This document shows, piece after piece, positions 13,401 through 26,072 of a DNA stretch of 64,000 nucleotides. The notes under the pieces were generated by a model that worked only from the letters and a program-made list of their open reading frames with translations, ran no database searches and was not told the DNA's origin. A program made the translations under genes and the position numbers. The stretch is taken from NCBI GenBank assembly GCA_013399305.1, contig VXAI01000090.1, positions 2,813,499 through 2,877,498 on the forward strand. The letters run 5' to 3'. This DNA is from Rostratula benghalensis (lineage: Eukaryota; Chordata; Aves; Charadriiformes; Rostratulidae). Each line of letters opens with the position of its first letter. Positions within the stretch are counted from its first letter, which is position 1.

Positions 13401-15416
13401 AATGCAACTGTAACCTCTCTATCTATAAAATGTGTTGTATTTTTTTTTTTTTTTTATTCAAACACAGTTTCACTAACGTGGTAAAACTGGGCTCTCTTAA
13501 GCAATTTCTACTGAGAAAGCATGAAACTGCTACCTTTGAAAAATGGAAGTCACCATTCTGGAATTAAAATTAGAACTTTGGTCATTACTAGGTGAAAGAC
13601 AAGCATGCAGGCTGCTGTGGTGACTTAGATTTTATACTTATTTAAACAAGAAAGAGATCATCTGGAAGGCGAAACAGGATTTCGATAGCACTATGTTGAC
13701 CTTTGTATATAGTTCCAGGGTGTCAACATTTGAAAAGCAGGAATCTTTCAAAGACTGACAATTATAAGATTGTTAGTGAGAGTACATTATAGGAAATGTT
13801 TTCTGGTATTGTTTACACAAACACATTTAATTGTTTTGGTACAGCTACTTTGTTAAAGAAAAATGGTGTCCTTAAAGGCCGTTTTTTTTCTTTAGCATTA
13901 GCTTTTCAAATGGAGCAATATAATACTACTGTGTATTTCCTCTGTCTTCAAAGTTACATTCTTCTGCCTTGCTGGCAGCTTTATTATTATGTTTTTTTAA
14001 AGCTGATTTTCCTGAGAGAGTACTACCAATTACATCAAGTTGTGGACAGAGTGACCATAAGCTTTCTAGACGCAGCTGCCTTGGCCATTTCATATGCATC
14101 TATCAAATCACTTTCACAGAGGGCATTTGCTGAGCTACTTCTCCAAGTTTGAAATTAAAAGGTCCTTCCTGTGGCTTCCAAGAAAGGTGTTTTATTTTGT
14201 TTCACTCTCTCATATATTTTTTTTTTTCCGACTGAGAAGAAGGAAAAAAAAAGTTTTCTTTAAATGCCCATTTAACTGCACAGAGGTGTTAGTCAACAAA
14301 TGAGATATTCTGCCTCATTCAGAGAAGAAACTGAACTGAACCAAGCCTGTTTGAGGCAGAGCAGTGTCACACAGTGTGTTACACTTTGGTGACCTCGGTG
14401 TCCATCTGTGTTATGGGAAGGTATTCTTGGTTCCTTAACACTGGTTCCCGTTCAGTCAGGGGCTGCTTCCATTATTCTTTGTGAAGAACATAATATGCAA
14501 ATATTTGAGACTGTTGTTGTATGTAGTTAGGTTACTTAGTGTCACTGCTGGATTAGCAGTTTGTATGATGTATTTCATCAGAGCGGACTACTTATCACTT
14601 TTTTTTGGTATTTATTTTTTTTTTTTCCAGGCTCTAAAGCCTGAGTTTAGTGATGGTTTAAAGCCGAACAGTTTGATTTTAAATTTTATTGTTAATTATT
14701 TTCTGTTGAATAAAACCCCAAAATGAGTTATTGTCTAGTAAAATCACTATGATATGCTAAGTGTGGCTTCTGTGCTGTTTTTGGTGTGTTAGTCAAAAAT
14801 ATAGTCAAAAAGGATAATATATATATTTATGTATATGCAGTGTTTAATTTTTTATGTTAGGAAGTGTAACATTGTGAAGCTAAAAATTTTGCCTTAAATA
14901 CTTAGATCACTAAATTACCTGTTTCAGGATGTTTAGAGAACAGTAAGTATACCACTGTTCTCGCTTCTCAAAGAGAAAAAAAGAGAGAGAGAAATCCATA
15001 AAGATAAGGTGATACATAATTTTTTTTAAAGTCCAGATTTAAAGATGAGCTGAAACTGGTGTTTTTGTTAAAAATCTGTCAAAGTTGTTTGTAAGTTCTT
15101 ACTGATTGCCACTGAGTCATCATACTTAATGCATAAAGGAAATCTAGATATGAGCAAGGATTGTCACAAGTTTTATTTTGAAGAGGTTGGCTTTTAGAAA
15201 TTGTTTTATATTTCATGTGTTAAAGTTTAAAATTATTATATTTTAAAATATTCAGTGCTGCTTCAGAAGGAAGGATATTTAACACTATTGACCACTAGTG
15301 TTTTGCTGGTTTCTGCTTAAGTAGTTGTTAGTGATCGCTTGCTGAATATGTAATTCTTTTTCCCTTGTCAGCTAAAGTGATGACATATTTACAGAATAAG
15401 TAATCATTTAGCTCAT

Positions 15417-15432
15417 ATAATAATAATAATAA
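15417..15432. repeat. (TAA)n trinucleotide microsatellite before exon 15500
   Basis: About five TAA units end roughly 70 bases upstream of the acceptor for the exon at 15500. The stretch between them is A-rich and has only a short pyrimidine tract, so the repeat sits within the likely branch-point neighbourhood. An effect of length on splicing is possible but unproven. Confidence 0.7.
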
Positions 15433-15499
15433 AAACAGCAGTAAAAAAGTCTTATTCTAAAGTATTTCAGCAGTTTAAAAACAAGCTCTTGATTTTTAG

Positions 15500-15595
15500 A
15501 TTAGTGAAGACCTGAAAAATGAATTGGCAAATGAATTGTCTGCATCAACCCCTGGCCTCAGTATGATTAAAGTTAAAGAGCAAATGTTCTATAAG
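15500..15595 (+). CDS. PRIM2: PRIM2 exon, residues ~154-185 (variable segment of N-terminal domain)
   Basis: This 96-base exon (32 codons, phase 0 at both ends) follows ATTTTTAG and is followed by GTAAGT. It reads ISEDLKNELANELSASTPG and then LSMIKVKEQMFYK. Human PRIM2 has ISDEEKTLREQEIVASSPS and LSGLKLGFESIYK at the same place and of the same length (from memory). The flanking residues match well, but the middle is the most divergent part of the visible protein. Because no open frame longer than about 60 codons surrounds it, a simple ORF scan misses this exon. It was found by following the frame from the preceding exon and looking for the conserved IS start and YK end with correct splice sites. 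Skipping it would keep the frame. Confidence 0.93.
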
Positions 15596-16445
15596 GTAAG
15601 TAGCAATTGGTGAGATTTACATTCATTCTCTTTCAGTTAAGTTACTAATTTTAAGGTTACATAATACTATTGCTAACAGTTCATCAAAGGATCTAAATAA
15701 ACTGACACTAATGAGAGTTCCTCTTTTTCATGTCAGTATAAGGGTAGAATGAGGGACTGGGAGAATGAAGGGAGCTATAAACTGCCATTGATGTCTCTTG
15801 TCCTCTTCTGCTATCCTTTGCCTTGCACAGAAGCAGTCTTAAGTTTTAACTTTTCCCACACAAATGACTTAACTTCCTTGGCTGACAGACCACTCAGGAT
15901 GGAGAAATTCTCTTCATCTAATGCTGAAACTAGGTTTGGTCTGATTGTATTAGTCCAAAATTCTTTTTGCAAGAGAGCAGGGAGAGAGGTAAGAAGCATC
16001 TGATTTAGCCCACCGATTCTTCTTTGTAGTGAAGATAATTGGGCTCCAAGACCTTTTCTATATAGCTCACATGAATCAAATATGTCAAGATGTCTGAAAC
16101 AGGCAACAGAAGTTCATTTTCAAGTATCAAATTGGTAAATGATGCAAAGCTATGTAATTTGCCTATTAAGTTATGCCTAATAAGCATAGATACAAACTTT
16201 AAAGTACCTTATTTTGCCTAGTTATATGACTTTCTGTAAGTAAACAATATTTTCCCACCAAAATAATGATCAACTATTCCAAAGTCAGCATTTAATTTCA
16301 AAAGTCTTTGTTTTTTGTCTGGATAGAACTTTTTCTAAAAGACAGAGGATGACTTAAGCTTTCCCTGTTTCATGTTAACCTTAGCATTGTAAATGTTGTT
16401 AATGCATTATTCTGCTGTTTCACAGTGTGGGTTTTTCTTTCTAAG
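15596..16445 (+). other. PRIM2 intron of 850 bases, phase 0
   Basis: A short intron beginning GTAAGT and ending TTTCTAAG. I recognise no repeat in it. Open frames at 15749-16003 (plus) and 15811-15999 (minus) overlap each other, have no family resemblance, and are taken as chance. Confidence 0.88.
16421..16445 (+). other. Two competing 3' splice sites for the exon at 16446
   Basis: A TTTCACAG acceptor ends at 16425 and a second acceptor, after a strong TTTTTCTTTCTAAG tract, ends at 16445. Protein similarity places the real junction at 16445/16446, since that keeps the alignment gap-free. Use of the upstream AG would insert 20 bases and shift the frame. Which site is chosen cannot be read from sequence alone, but only the downstream one gives a PRIM2 protein. 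Confidence 0.6.
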
Positions 16446-16583
16446 GTTGGACTTGTAGATGCTGTGGATCTATTTAGGGCCAGAAGAGTGTTTATTAAAG
16501 ATGGCTTTGCATATGTGCCGCTTAAGGAGATGGATGCAATTGTTTTGAATAACTACAGAACAAAGTTATCTAAAGCACTGGCG
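16446..16583 (+). CDS. PRIM2: PRIM2 exon, residues ~186-231 (N-terminal domain core)
   Basis: This 138-base exon has 46 codons and phase 0 at both ends. It is followed by GTAAGT. It reads [20 protein letters not shown] and then [20 protein letters not shown], ending LSKALA. The DGFAYVPLK block and the LSKALA end are hallmarks of vertebrate PRIM2. Human PRIM2 has [20 protein letters not shown] at the start (from memory). This is the best conserved part of the p58 N-terminal domain, which packs against the catalytic PRIM1 subunit. The open frame begins upstream at a methionine at 16425, but the residues before 16446 derive from the acceptor region and are not coding. Skipping the exon would preserve frame but remove 46 conserved residues. 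Confidence 0.96.
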
Positions 16584-19381
16584 GTAAGTCTGATCAAGTG
16601 TGATTTTTACAACTTCGATTGCATTAAGTGACACTCTTGGGAGTCATAGCCTCGTGGATTTTTATTTATCTGGTTCTGTATGGAGAATATCAGGAAAGCT
16701 ATCAAAACTGCTGACAGCACTTAAAAGAAGCTCATTATGAGCTGACAGGTCATTAATTTAAAACAGATTTTAGCATGTGATGTGCGTTGATACAAAGAGA
16801 AAAAAACAGAAATTTCTTTTTCTCACACAACACTTTGTAACAGTTTTTTTGTTGAAACAAGTAAAAAAGTGATTTGTAGTTTTTTTTCTCTTTTGTTAGT
16901 GAGAACAGAAATGGGGATAAGTCAGAATGTGTCAGGCAAAGAATAAAGTCTTCATTTTCTGACTGTTCAAGGTACCAAATCTAGTTAGAACACCAATGGT
17001 AGACTACTTGACTTTTCAGGTTGAGGAAGAATCTGCACCTTTTTCTTACGAACACACAGTATTTTATTGATAATTCATTTAACCCAGATTACTTTGGTAA
17101 ATGTGCTTTGTAGTAAAAAGTACTTCTTTATGTTATCTTCTGTAATTGTGGTTTAGAAGTTTTAGCACTGCCAGGAGCTTGGAGAACTATCTTCTGTGGA
17201 ACTGCTATGTTTTAAGTTATTGCATCAGTTTTTAATCTTAATACGTATATTTTGTTTATTGAAGTTCACTGAGTTTTAAGAGTAAGGAAGAAAAAATGAG
17301 TGATTTCTGTCCTATTCCAAAGCTCCTGATTGAACTTGTGGGGTTTTGATTACGAATTTAGTTTGTGAAACAACACTTAATAAGTTGTTTCACTAATTCT
17401 AGCCAGTACAGTGCACTACTGAGAAATGCTAGGAATGTTATTAAATTGAGCCTTTTGGAAACAGAGACTAAAAGTCCAGCATTTTTTACAGAGGTCAATC
17501 TGACCTGTTACACCAAACAGAGACACAACTAGAGTATGATACTTGGCAGCTGAATAATTAGCGTAGCTTTCAGTGGAATAAAACTATAATCATCAGTTGC
17601 ATTTCAGTGAAACTGTTTAAGAATACACTTTCAAAGAAAGGACTGTACGTAAGGATTTTTTTTTTTTTTTTAAACACAACATACAAATTAGGAGGATATT
17701 CTGCAGCCAAGTACCTTTTTTCCTCAGCCTTATCTGAAGTGAAGAAGCACATGTCAGTAGAAGTTATAACACGGTGGCCCACTCTCAGTATTGTCTGTGA
17801 AAAGTAGTTGAAATACTGTTTGGTCTGGGTTTGAGTTCTACCAAGTACAGCTGGTTTAGCGCTGCTCACATGTGTCTGCTGCAAAGGAGAAACCAAGAGA
17901 ACTGTGCTGAATTTCAGGCACTACGGTAATACAGAGGTCTTCATGATTTCATTAAGAAGTAATAGACCCTTAAACAGCCTCTCTGATCTGTTATTTGATT
18001 TGTCTCTTAATGTATTCGATAACATTACCACTATGGTAAGCATTACTTATGTGGGAGTTTCAGTGTTTTTGCAGCACCTGGCTACTAAACACTTTGTTCT
18101 CAGCACTTTGTAATGGGCAATCTTTGCTTCATTAGAATTTGAGAATTAAGGCTCTTAATGGTGTGATAAACCAAATTAGGTGTGAATGCTATTTCTAACG
18201 AAGGGGTTTGTTTTCCACAAGGTCATAGAATTGGGATTCTGTGGAGTAGTTTGGCTTTGGCCAATATTTCTGGTTATAAGATTCTAAGGGACAAAATACC
18301 CTAAATATAGATAATGGAAAGATGGTCTTTCAGATACATAGTTTTGAGGAATCTTTCTTATACCTCTCATTAGTGGTTCAATTAATCAGTGTTAAAGCAG
18401 CAAAGTTTTTCCAGTGTGGATTTCTTGTGTGGTGTTATTGTTTGTGTGCTGTGATGCATGTTTTCCCTCTTGGAAGTTGTTTGGTGCTGCTCCAAGGAGT
18501 TACAGGTTTCTGGAAGGAGTTATCCCTACACAGGAATGATTTTATCATGAGGGCATGCTCTTGTCTTTTCCAAGGTGCTCTGAAGCTGTTACACTTTACC
18601 ACAGGGTGTTTGTGCTAAAGCTCTTCCTAGGGCTCCAAAGTGTTGAATAATTTGGGTGGTCACCTACCCTGGTTATGTTGCTCACTGTGTCACCGGCTCA
18701 TGTTGCCACCATCCTGCATGTTACAGGGTGAGTCTAGACAGGGTTATAAAGGAGGAATATAATGACAGTGAATTGATGTGTTGATACTTTGATACTGAGC
18801 TTTGAGTGAACAGTAAATAATTTATAGCACTGACTTAAAGAAAAAAAAAAAGTTTTATGTTGAAACTGGCACAACTTCAGTTTAGTCAGACTTAAGCTTT
18901 AGTCACTTACTAGTCAAGCCCCCCAAGCAGTCATATGTTTAGTTTCATATTTTAAAAATAAGTTTGGCATCTCATCTACGTGGCTATTCCTTGAGACTCA
19001 GTTAACAGGGGGAGTTAATGCTATTCCAGCCTTCTTGACAATTGCAAATGCAACTGAAGAAGTTCATTTTTCTGTGCAAAATAAATACTTGATAGTAAAT
19101 AATCTCCTGTGTGCCATTAATGATGATTAAGCTGTAGAAAGCCTAAACATTTTCTGTAGTTCAGGCAAGTTGTAGTATGAGCTCTACAATTGTTTTATAA
19201 CTTAAAGCAAACCTTTATTAATTCAATTTTCATTATATTTTATTTATGAGGTTTTCACTGTGTTTACACTAAAACACAAACGTTTCTGCAGTAATGCTGT
19301 GCTGCATTTTGGTAGTTTCAGTTATAACCAGGCAGTGACCTTAGGCTGTGAAATTAGTGGCAGTATTGGATCTCCTTTCTT

Positions 19382-19858
19382 TTGAGGCTAATTGTTTTAA
19401 ATTTTGATATCTTGAAATCGGAAGATTGGCCTGCAAACACATCTCCGAGCTGTGTTGTACTGAGTAGTAGTAGAGGAGTTGTACTCCTCTGTGCTGCACA
19501 GAGGAGGATGGCTCCAGAGAATGCTGAAATGGGACAGAAGAGGCTGCTAAATCATCAGCTGGGACTGGCCTTTATCAGTGGCGTCTCCAAATAATTGAAA
19601 AAAATATTTAATATTATGTTAGCAGTTGTCTGACTTGTTGGACAGCCTTTTGCCTCCATGATTGCCACCCAGTGTGGCAAACTGCCACAAGCTTGGGGCT
19701 GGACAAAGTCTACCACCTGCTGGAAGTGCTGCAGTGCTTGGTGTGGGATTCCCTTCTCACCAGACATGACCCAATTTCTGCGGATGCATTTGGATTTTTT
19801 GAATGGCTTTTCTTGTAGCATCATGTGGTACATAGTGGCTGATACTCTTCCTGCGTGA
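19382..19858. other. Unidentified GC-richer block next to an LTR
   Basis: The composition rises here compared with the surrounding intron. There are overlapping open frames on both strands: a 66-codon plus frame rich in Cys and Trp at 19658-19858 and a 92-codon minus frame at 19555-19833. Neither has a motif I recognise, and both could be remnants of one older mobile element or of a processed pseudogene. The block lies directly upstream of the LTR at about 19930, so it could be internal sequence of the same element. I cannot assign a family. Confidence 0.35.
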
Positions 19859-19929
19859 TTGATCAGAAAGTCCTTTATATAGAGATTATGGTTTTAGGTT
19901 GAGTAGATAAAATGCTCTTTTTATTATTA

Positions 19930-20763
19930 AAATAGATCTAGTAGACTTGACTCCTGCACTCAGGGTGCCAGTGCCCCAGGTGCTGGCAGGGGGGGGCTCT
20001 GTGAGGAGAGGCTGGGGCTGCCTCATGCCCCATTCCAGCTGGCTGTGACTGATGCTCTCACAGGGTACAGCTGAGCCCCCCCAGCCACAGTGGGGGTATC
20101 TCGGGGAGCAAGGGGGGGAAATATGTTTAAGAAAGGGCAGCACACCCTACAGGAAGAGGAGGAGGGAACTAAAAGGAGCAAGAAGCAACCAGGCAACACC
20201 AAAGGCAGAAGAGCAGCTCCATGAAGCTGGAGCAGATCTTCATGGCACCCATGAGGACCCCATACTGGGGCAGGTGGATAGTTCCTGAATGCTGAAGTTG
20301 TTGTTGTGGTGGTGGTTGTTGTTGTTATTATTATTATTATTATCATCTTTCCTGAAGGATTGCCACCCATGAGAGAGAACCCATGTCCGAGCAGGGGAAA
20401 TATAAGTGGGTAGGAGCTGTGGAGAGGAGCTTCTATGGACTGACCATAGCTGCCCCTGCCCTCTGTACTGCCTGGGGTGAGAGGCGGAGGAGTCTGGAGC
20501 AGAGGAGAGAGGGAAGGAAAGACATTGTTTTAACATTTACATGTGTTTTTCATTACCTGAGTTTTTTAATTAACAGTACGTTACATTAATTTTCCCCAAG
20601 TCGAGTCTGTCTTGTCTGCAGTCCCAATTGTTAAGTAACATCCCTGTCTTTATCATGACCTCATGACTCACATCCTATTGCCCCCTGTCCTGGTGAGGAG
20701 GAGGAGGAGTGAGTGAGCAGCTGGGTAGGAGTTTGGCCTTTAGGTCATGGTGGGTTAACCTTG
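19930..20763 (+). mobile_element. ERV LTR remnant, ERVL-like bird family
   Basis: The block is GC-rich within an AT-rich intron. Its order of segments resembles a long LTR family that is abundant in birds: a proline/glycine-codon-like GC-rich 5' part, a CTGACCATAGCTGCCCCTGC segment near 20440, a TTTCCCCAAGTCGAGTCTGT segment near 20590, and a G-rich GAGGAGGAG segment followed by GGTGGGTTAACC near 20750. The last two also appear, in the same order and spacing, in the better preserved copy at 51541-51891. No gag, pol or env frame adjoins it, so it is a solo or truncated LTR. A trinucleotide microsatellite interrupts it. The 5' boundary is uncertain and the family name was not checked against a repeat library. 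Confidence 0.6.
20297..20343. repeat. Compound (GTT/GTG/ATT)n trinucleotide microsatellite
   Basis: About fifteen consecutive trinucleotides go from GTT to GGT and back to GTT and then to ATT. It lies inside the LTR remnant. The translation as runs of Asn/His on the minus strand is a product of the repeat and not a protein. The gradation of units suggests point mutations spreading through an expanding array. Confidence 0.88.
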
Positions 20764-23700
20764 GCTGTTCTGCTGATTTGTGATCTCTAGGCTTGTGCAT
20801 CTGTTGAGGTTGGGCACTGGGGAATAGGAGGTTCAGCACTCTGGTTCCAGCTTATGCAGTTGTGTTAGCTTCTGTGTTTCCTGCACTCCTCCTCTGAAAC
20901 AACCTTTGGATAAATTCCAGAGGTGGGGATAACAGATACTGCAAAACCTGACTCTGACAAAGCGAGATGTACACTAATGGGGTGCCTGTATTAGTGTTTG
21001 CATCAACTAGATTGAATCATTATGTCATTCTTATCTTAACAAGTGTTACAGTTCAGAAAATGTTTTGTCCTAAAGTTTTACTGCTCGTTGAACATTTTAA
21101 AACTATAAGCAACTACTTGAGAATGTCTAAATATTCCTGTGCAGCATGAGTGCTTTTATTGTGGATTTGAAGAGTTTATTTTACAAAGACCTGTAATTAT
21201 ATATGACAGCATAACTGAATTTTCCATTCATAGCGTAGTGGCAATTCTTCAGCAGATTTCTCATACTAGCATTTAAATCCATCCACTTTTTTCTCCATCT
21301 TGAGCCTAGCAATTAAATTAATCACTTGTCTTTGAATTATAACTCCACTGCAAAAAGTTGCCATCATGAAAATAGTTTGTCAGAACTTCATATAGGATCT
21401 AACCATCTGCAAATTAAAATAGTAACTGAAAATAGTACAAACTGGTACTGTAGAAATCAGAATTCCAATGTTAATATGTACAATCTTGATAGCACATGTT
21501 TCTTCTTAATTTAATGCCTTCACTTTTTTACTTTGTAGTGTGATCTTGTATAATGTGATAAAACGTCTACAAATCAAATTGTTGGGTTTTGAGAACTTAA
21601 AAAACACCAGTGAGTTCTTAATTTTGTGCTAATTTTCATGCTTTTTTTGTTTATTCCTTTCCCTATTTGGGATGTAAGCATCAAAACTATTAGGAATGTG
21701 GATCAAGTTGCTCCTAGTTTTACTAGTATCTGTAATTATTTGTCTGTTAAAATTAAATATTTGTCAAATATGCTACGTGTTCAAAGAACCTGCTAGTTTG
21801 GAAAAAATATCAGTATACGTAGCACCACCTGCAAAATATTTTCTTCTTAAAACACATTTTCAAGCAGTGAAGCAGAAGGCTTTATGTAGTGGCATTAATG
21901 TTTAAAAAGTATGATTGATAACGGTCTTGTCACTTGAAATGCATTTCAGGTGTTGTGTTCCCAGTGTTAACTTAAAGTAATTCACTGTAACATAAATGGA
22001 TGATTTTTATAATATGCACATACAAGGTTAGTAAGGTCATAACTTTGGCAGTGCTCAGTAAAAACGTGATTACAGTGACTTTGTCTTCTGAATCTCTGGG
22101 AACAAAGTTTGCTGTGAGAGTTTTGCGGAGAAGCAGCTGGTCTTCATTTCTCACTAGTGTTGCGTTGTAAGGTCCTTGTCGAAGATGCAGGTCCACTGAA
22201 TAAAATGATAATTTGAGTGGGTGAAGTGAAACCAAGGGAAGTGACTTTGAGGCAGGGAAACTCATTGGACTTTTCTTTGTAGACCACCTTTTTGCTGTGG
22301 CCTCTTAATTGTCCCACTGTTGGCTTTTTTCTGAAATTCATATGTTAGTGTTCTGTCTCCTCTACTAATTGAAGCATTTGTGTTTCTTTTAGAGATTACA
22401 TTGACTTCATGAAATAAGCATAAATAATATTAAGAGGTTACATGAAATATGACTGTAGTCAGTACTTTGTCTTTCTGTTTCTCTTATCTTGCTTCTTGCA
22501 TCTGCCAAGAAGTGCATAAATTTGGACCATAAACAATTGCAGTGGACTCTGCATGGTCCTGTTTGGTTTAATTTACATGGAAATACTTTCATCTTCAAAT
22601 CAACACAGTAAAGCTAACAAAGCAAGATGTACAGGATTTGAAGCACACATGGAAGGCTTGCGTAACTGTTGAGGTGTTCCCCAAACTTCAGAAAAGCTGT
22701 TGGAATAGATTATATTAATAGGAAGTACAATTTTCTTTCTATGTTGTGTGATAGATGCAATAACCTGGAAATGTGTTGCTTATGAAATAGCTACTGTACT
22801 AAGGCAATAATTCGAGAATGATGCACTGTAGTCAGTAAGAAAGATCTTCAGTGGTATCTGTGGTTGGTAAGTAAGCAGAAGCCTATATTTCAGGATGACT
22901 GTGTCAAAAATTTGAGTTTTCTCCTGGTTATTTTCTTACAGCCTTCTGTGACCCAGAGACAGTTGCTAAGCGATAGCTGTAGGAGTATCTGTTTGGAGTT
23001 GGTTTACACGAGACTTAATGACAAAATATTTCCTCAGCTGTGTTCTATCTTTGTCTTGGAGAAAACTAGGTATGTTTCTGGAAGTTAACTGATCAGTGAT
23101 CTAGCTGATGTTTACTGTGGATCACCAAAGGAGCGGGACCTGGGTGACACAGGGAGTCATGCATACTGCTGGTGAAGATGTGCCTAGTGTGTTTCTCAGC
23201 TGTCCAGTGTTTCACTGTGGAATGAGACTGATTTGTGTGTGTAATTGTTTCCTGGAGAAACCTGCTTCATGTGTCACAATAATGCTAGCTTCTGTGATAG
23301 TGGGGACTTAGATTTCTCTCCTGTCTGTACATTAATGGAGGGCTGTTATTGAGATCCAAGTTTGAGTCACACAGAAAACTATAAAGTGATTGAAGAGACA
23401 CAATTTACCTACCACTGCCATGTATGGCAAATCATAAACTTCCCTTGAAATGAATGTATTGAATCTTGCCTACAGCTTTGCAGGATTCTGTAACAGAGCG
23501 TGAATCTTGGATGTCCTTTGTCTAAACCAATTCTTTTAAGCAATGTAGTTGCTTTTAGAAGACAACAGTTACTCCCTGGGCTTAATAAACGGATTCTTAA
23601 ATTCACGGCTGTTGAAAAGCAACGTTGCTGCATGTTTGAAAAAAACATGGTCAGATCCTGGCAGTTAAATTTTTATAACATTTCTAAAGAGCGTGCCTCT

Positions 23701-26049
23701 TTTGTCCTAACTCTCAAATTGTTTATGACTTTAAACTGTGTAAGTAATTATGCTAAATTTGCAGTTCCTGTAGAATATAAATAATATTCTTATTCTTGCT
23801 TGCCTCTCTGTCTAATCGCTCTGATAACTCATTTCATTACTTCTGTTACACAACTTAAAATTTCTTCTATTTGAAAGCTCTGTGTACACTTCCTTGCTGA
23901 GTTTTTAAAATTGGACTTTTTCTTGCTCCCGTTCATCTTTTCCGCTGATCTCAAGCATTGATTGTTGAAAGGAATGTGGAGTGTTCTGGGATCCCCATCT
24001 CTTCTCCCTCCTGTTTCTTCATTACATTTTTAGAGTGCCTGGCTTGCATTTGCTTTTCAAAATGATTGTTTTCTTGCTTTGCTCCGTTGCTAAAAGCTGG
24101 TTTAGAAGTAGAGAGGAGAGGAGAAGAACTTTTAAAAAAACTTTGCAACATAATCCTGAAAAAATTCTATATGACAGAAAAATCACAAACAGTGCAAGAC
24201 TAAATGCACGTCCATCACCATGGTGATTTCTCCATATTTCGATTGTCTGTAACCCTTGCTTCTCATGGTCCTTGGTTAGATGGTAAAACCTGTCTAGTGT
24301 GTCACACCCTGTTATGAAGCTACTCGACAGATATCCAAAAAGCTGAACCTTGTTTATAAGGAATTACTTCATAGCATACAAAATATGAATACTTGTAGGA
24401 ATTGCTGGTGTGAGTAGTCACAATGAAATCAGTAGGTCTTGAAACTCTTAGAGAACAGCATGCAGAGCAGCAAGCCTCAGGTGGAGCATTCAAGGAAGAA
24501 CTTGGAGTGTAAAGCAACTTATTTCAGACCTAAATTAAACTGTAGTATCCTGCTATGATTACAGTTTGAATTAACAGTTTGGATTAACAGCAAAAAAGGC
24601 TGTGACCGATATGGAATGTAGACAGTAGGGAGAGGCCATGTTTTGAAATGTTTAATGCAAGTTTATGGAGGAGGCAAAACCAAGCAGGTTGACATTACAA
24701 ATTGTGGTGACTACCTTTCCAATTACACAGTTTGATTTGTTTCTTTTTCCCCGCCCCCATAATACATTTCTCTGTGAAATACGGAGAGTGGCTATTCTCC
24801 TGAATAAAGTTGTACGGTACCCTAAGACTGTGAATGTACATTGCATATGTGACACGAACATGGTTTTGCCCTTCCTACTGATGATGACGACTGGCTGATT
24901 ATTGGGGAGGGACTAAATCTTAAATCCTTTTTTTCAGTCAGAAGGAAAACTGGGAGATGACTCTCAGTAGTGCAGTCAGACATGAAATAAATTTTACAAT
25001 GGATAGTTGTATCAGATGATGCTTGGTTAATTAATGTATAGAATCTTTTTTGAGATTGGAGCACTTCTTTAAGCAGCAAGTGTAAGAATAAAGTATGTTT
25101 GAGCCTTATCTCAGAAATGCCTTTGCCAAAATGTATTTAAAAGAAATTCCGCTGGAAGACTAATTTAAAATGACTACTAATTTTACTGATTACACAACTC
25201 AAGTGTTTTGAACTCTTTTAAGAAAAAAAAATGTGGCAATATGCTTTGTGAACTTACTAAATATTTATTTTTAAACTGTTTTAAATACAGATGAAGTGAG
25301 TATTTTTAGAAATGCTAGTCACTGTCACAGTTGCTGCACCTGATTTGTGGGTGGTTTCATGATATGACTTTCCATTTTACTGCAATTTCCCAAAGGGAAT
25401 TTCATCTGTTAATTTATTTCTTCTGCAGTTAATTGCTAATCTGCATACTTACACTAGAGAGGAAGTGGATATTTTGCATAGTTCTTGTAAATTAAGATTA
25501 TTTGTCAGAATATTTTTTCCTGGTAACAGGAAAGCAGGGTATGTTTCAGGGGCAGTAAAGCTGAGTAGAATTTTTACAATAAAAACATACCCTGATGTCT
25601 TATGGGCGGTCTGTACAGGCTGTCACTGAGATCACTGGAGTGCTGTCTTCCTGAACTATTAGAAACCTGATTTAATTAGGCTGCGAGTAGAGAGTTAGGA
25701 TAGTTAAATTTGGCTCTAGTAGTATTGGGTCTGCTGGAATACCCTGCCTGGCCCATTTCATTCCCATCTGTGGCTTCATTATGTAGCTCTGCCTTCTGAA
25801 GAAGCAGATCTTAATTTGAATGATTAATTTTCTCCAGGAGAGCATCAGGTGCCTCATTGCTTTCTTTCTTGCTCATGACCAGCAGTTTAGCTGCCTGAGA
25901 AGTGTCCTGCTTTATCTTTGAATATCTTGACTGCAGGGATAGATTGATAGATTTTCAAGTTGGGTAATCTCTGTGTTATGCTCTGCTGATTCCCTCCCCT
26001 CTACCCACCTCCCAGCTGTTTTCTTGTGAAGGTTCTTTTGGGTACCTCA

Positions 26050-26072
26050 TTTTTTTTTTTTTTTTTTTTTTT
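26050..26072. repeat. poly-T run, 23 bases, followed by GGTT-rich tract
   Basis: A run of 23 T passes into GGTTGGTTTGGGGTTT. On the minus strand this would be an A tail preceded by an A/C-rich stretch. A CR1 copy begins about 570 bases downstream, but CR1 does not end in poly-A, so the two are unlikely to be connected. Confidence 0.8.

Larger units (their letters stand above)
4791..15499 (+). other. PRIM2 intron of 10.7 kb, phase 0
   Basis: This intron separates the exons for residues ~113-153 and ~154-185. It begins GTAAGT and ends TTTTTAG. Apart from poly-T and poly-A runs I recognise no CR1, LTR or other interspersed repeat in it, which contrasts with the repeat-laden intron two exons later. 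Open frames of up to 130 codons occur on both strands (for example 10671-11063 minus and 13796-14152 plus). Their translations are of irregular composition with no motif or family resemblance, so they are not called as genes. Confidence 0.85.

Noticed and set aside
13796..14152. A 118-codon open frame on the plus strand that begins with Met
   Set aside because: Hydrophobic and aromatic-rich translation typical of T-rich intron sequence, without motif, splice context or family resemblance. It lies within a PRIM2 intron.
20240..20536. Asn- and His-rich minus-strand protein
   Set aside because: The residue runs are the translation of the trinucleotide microsatellite inside an LTR.
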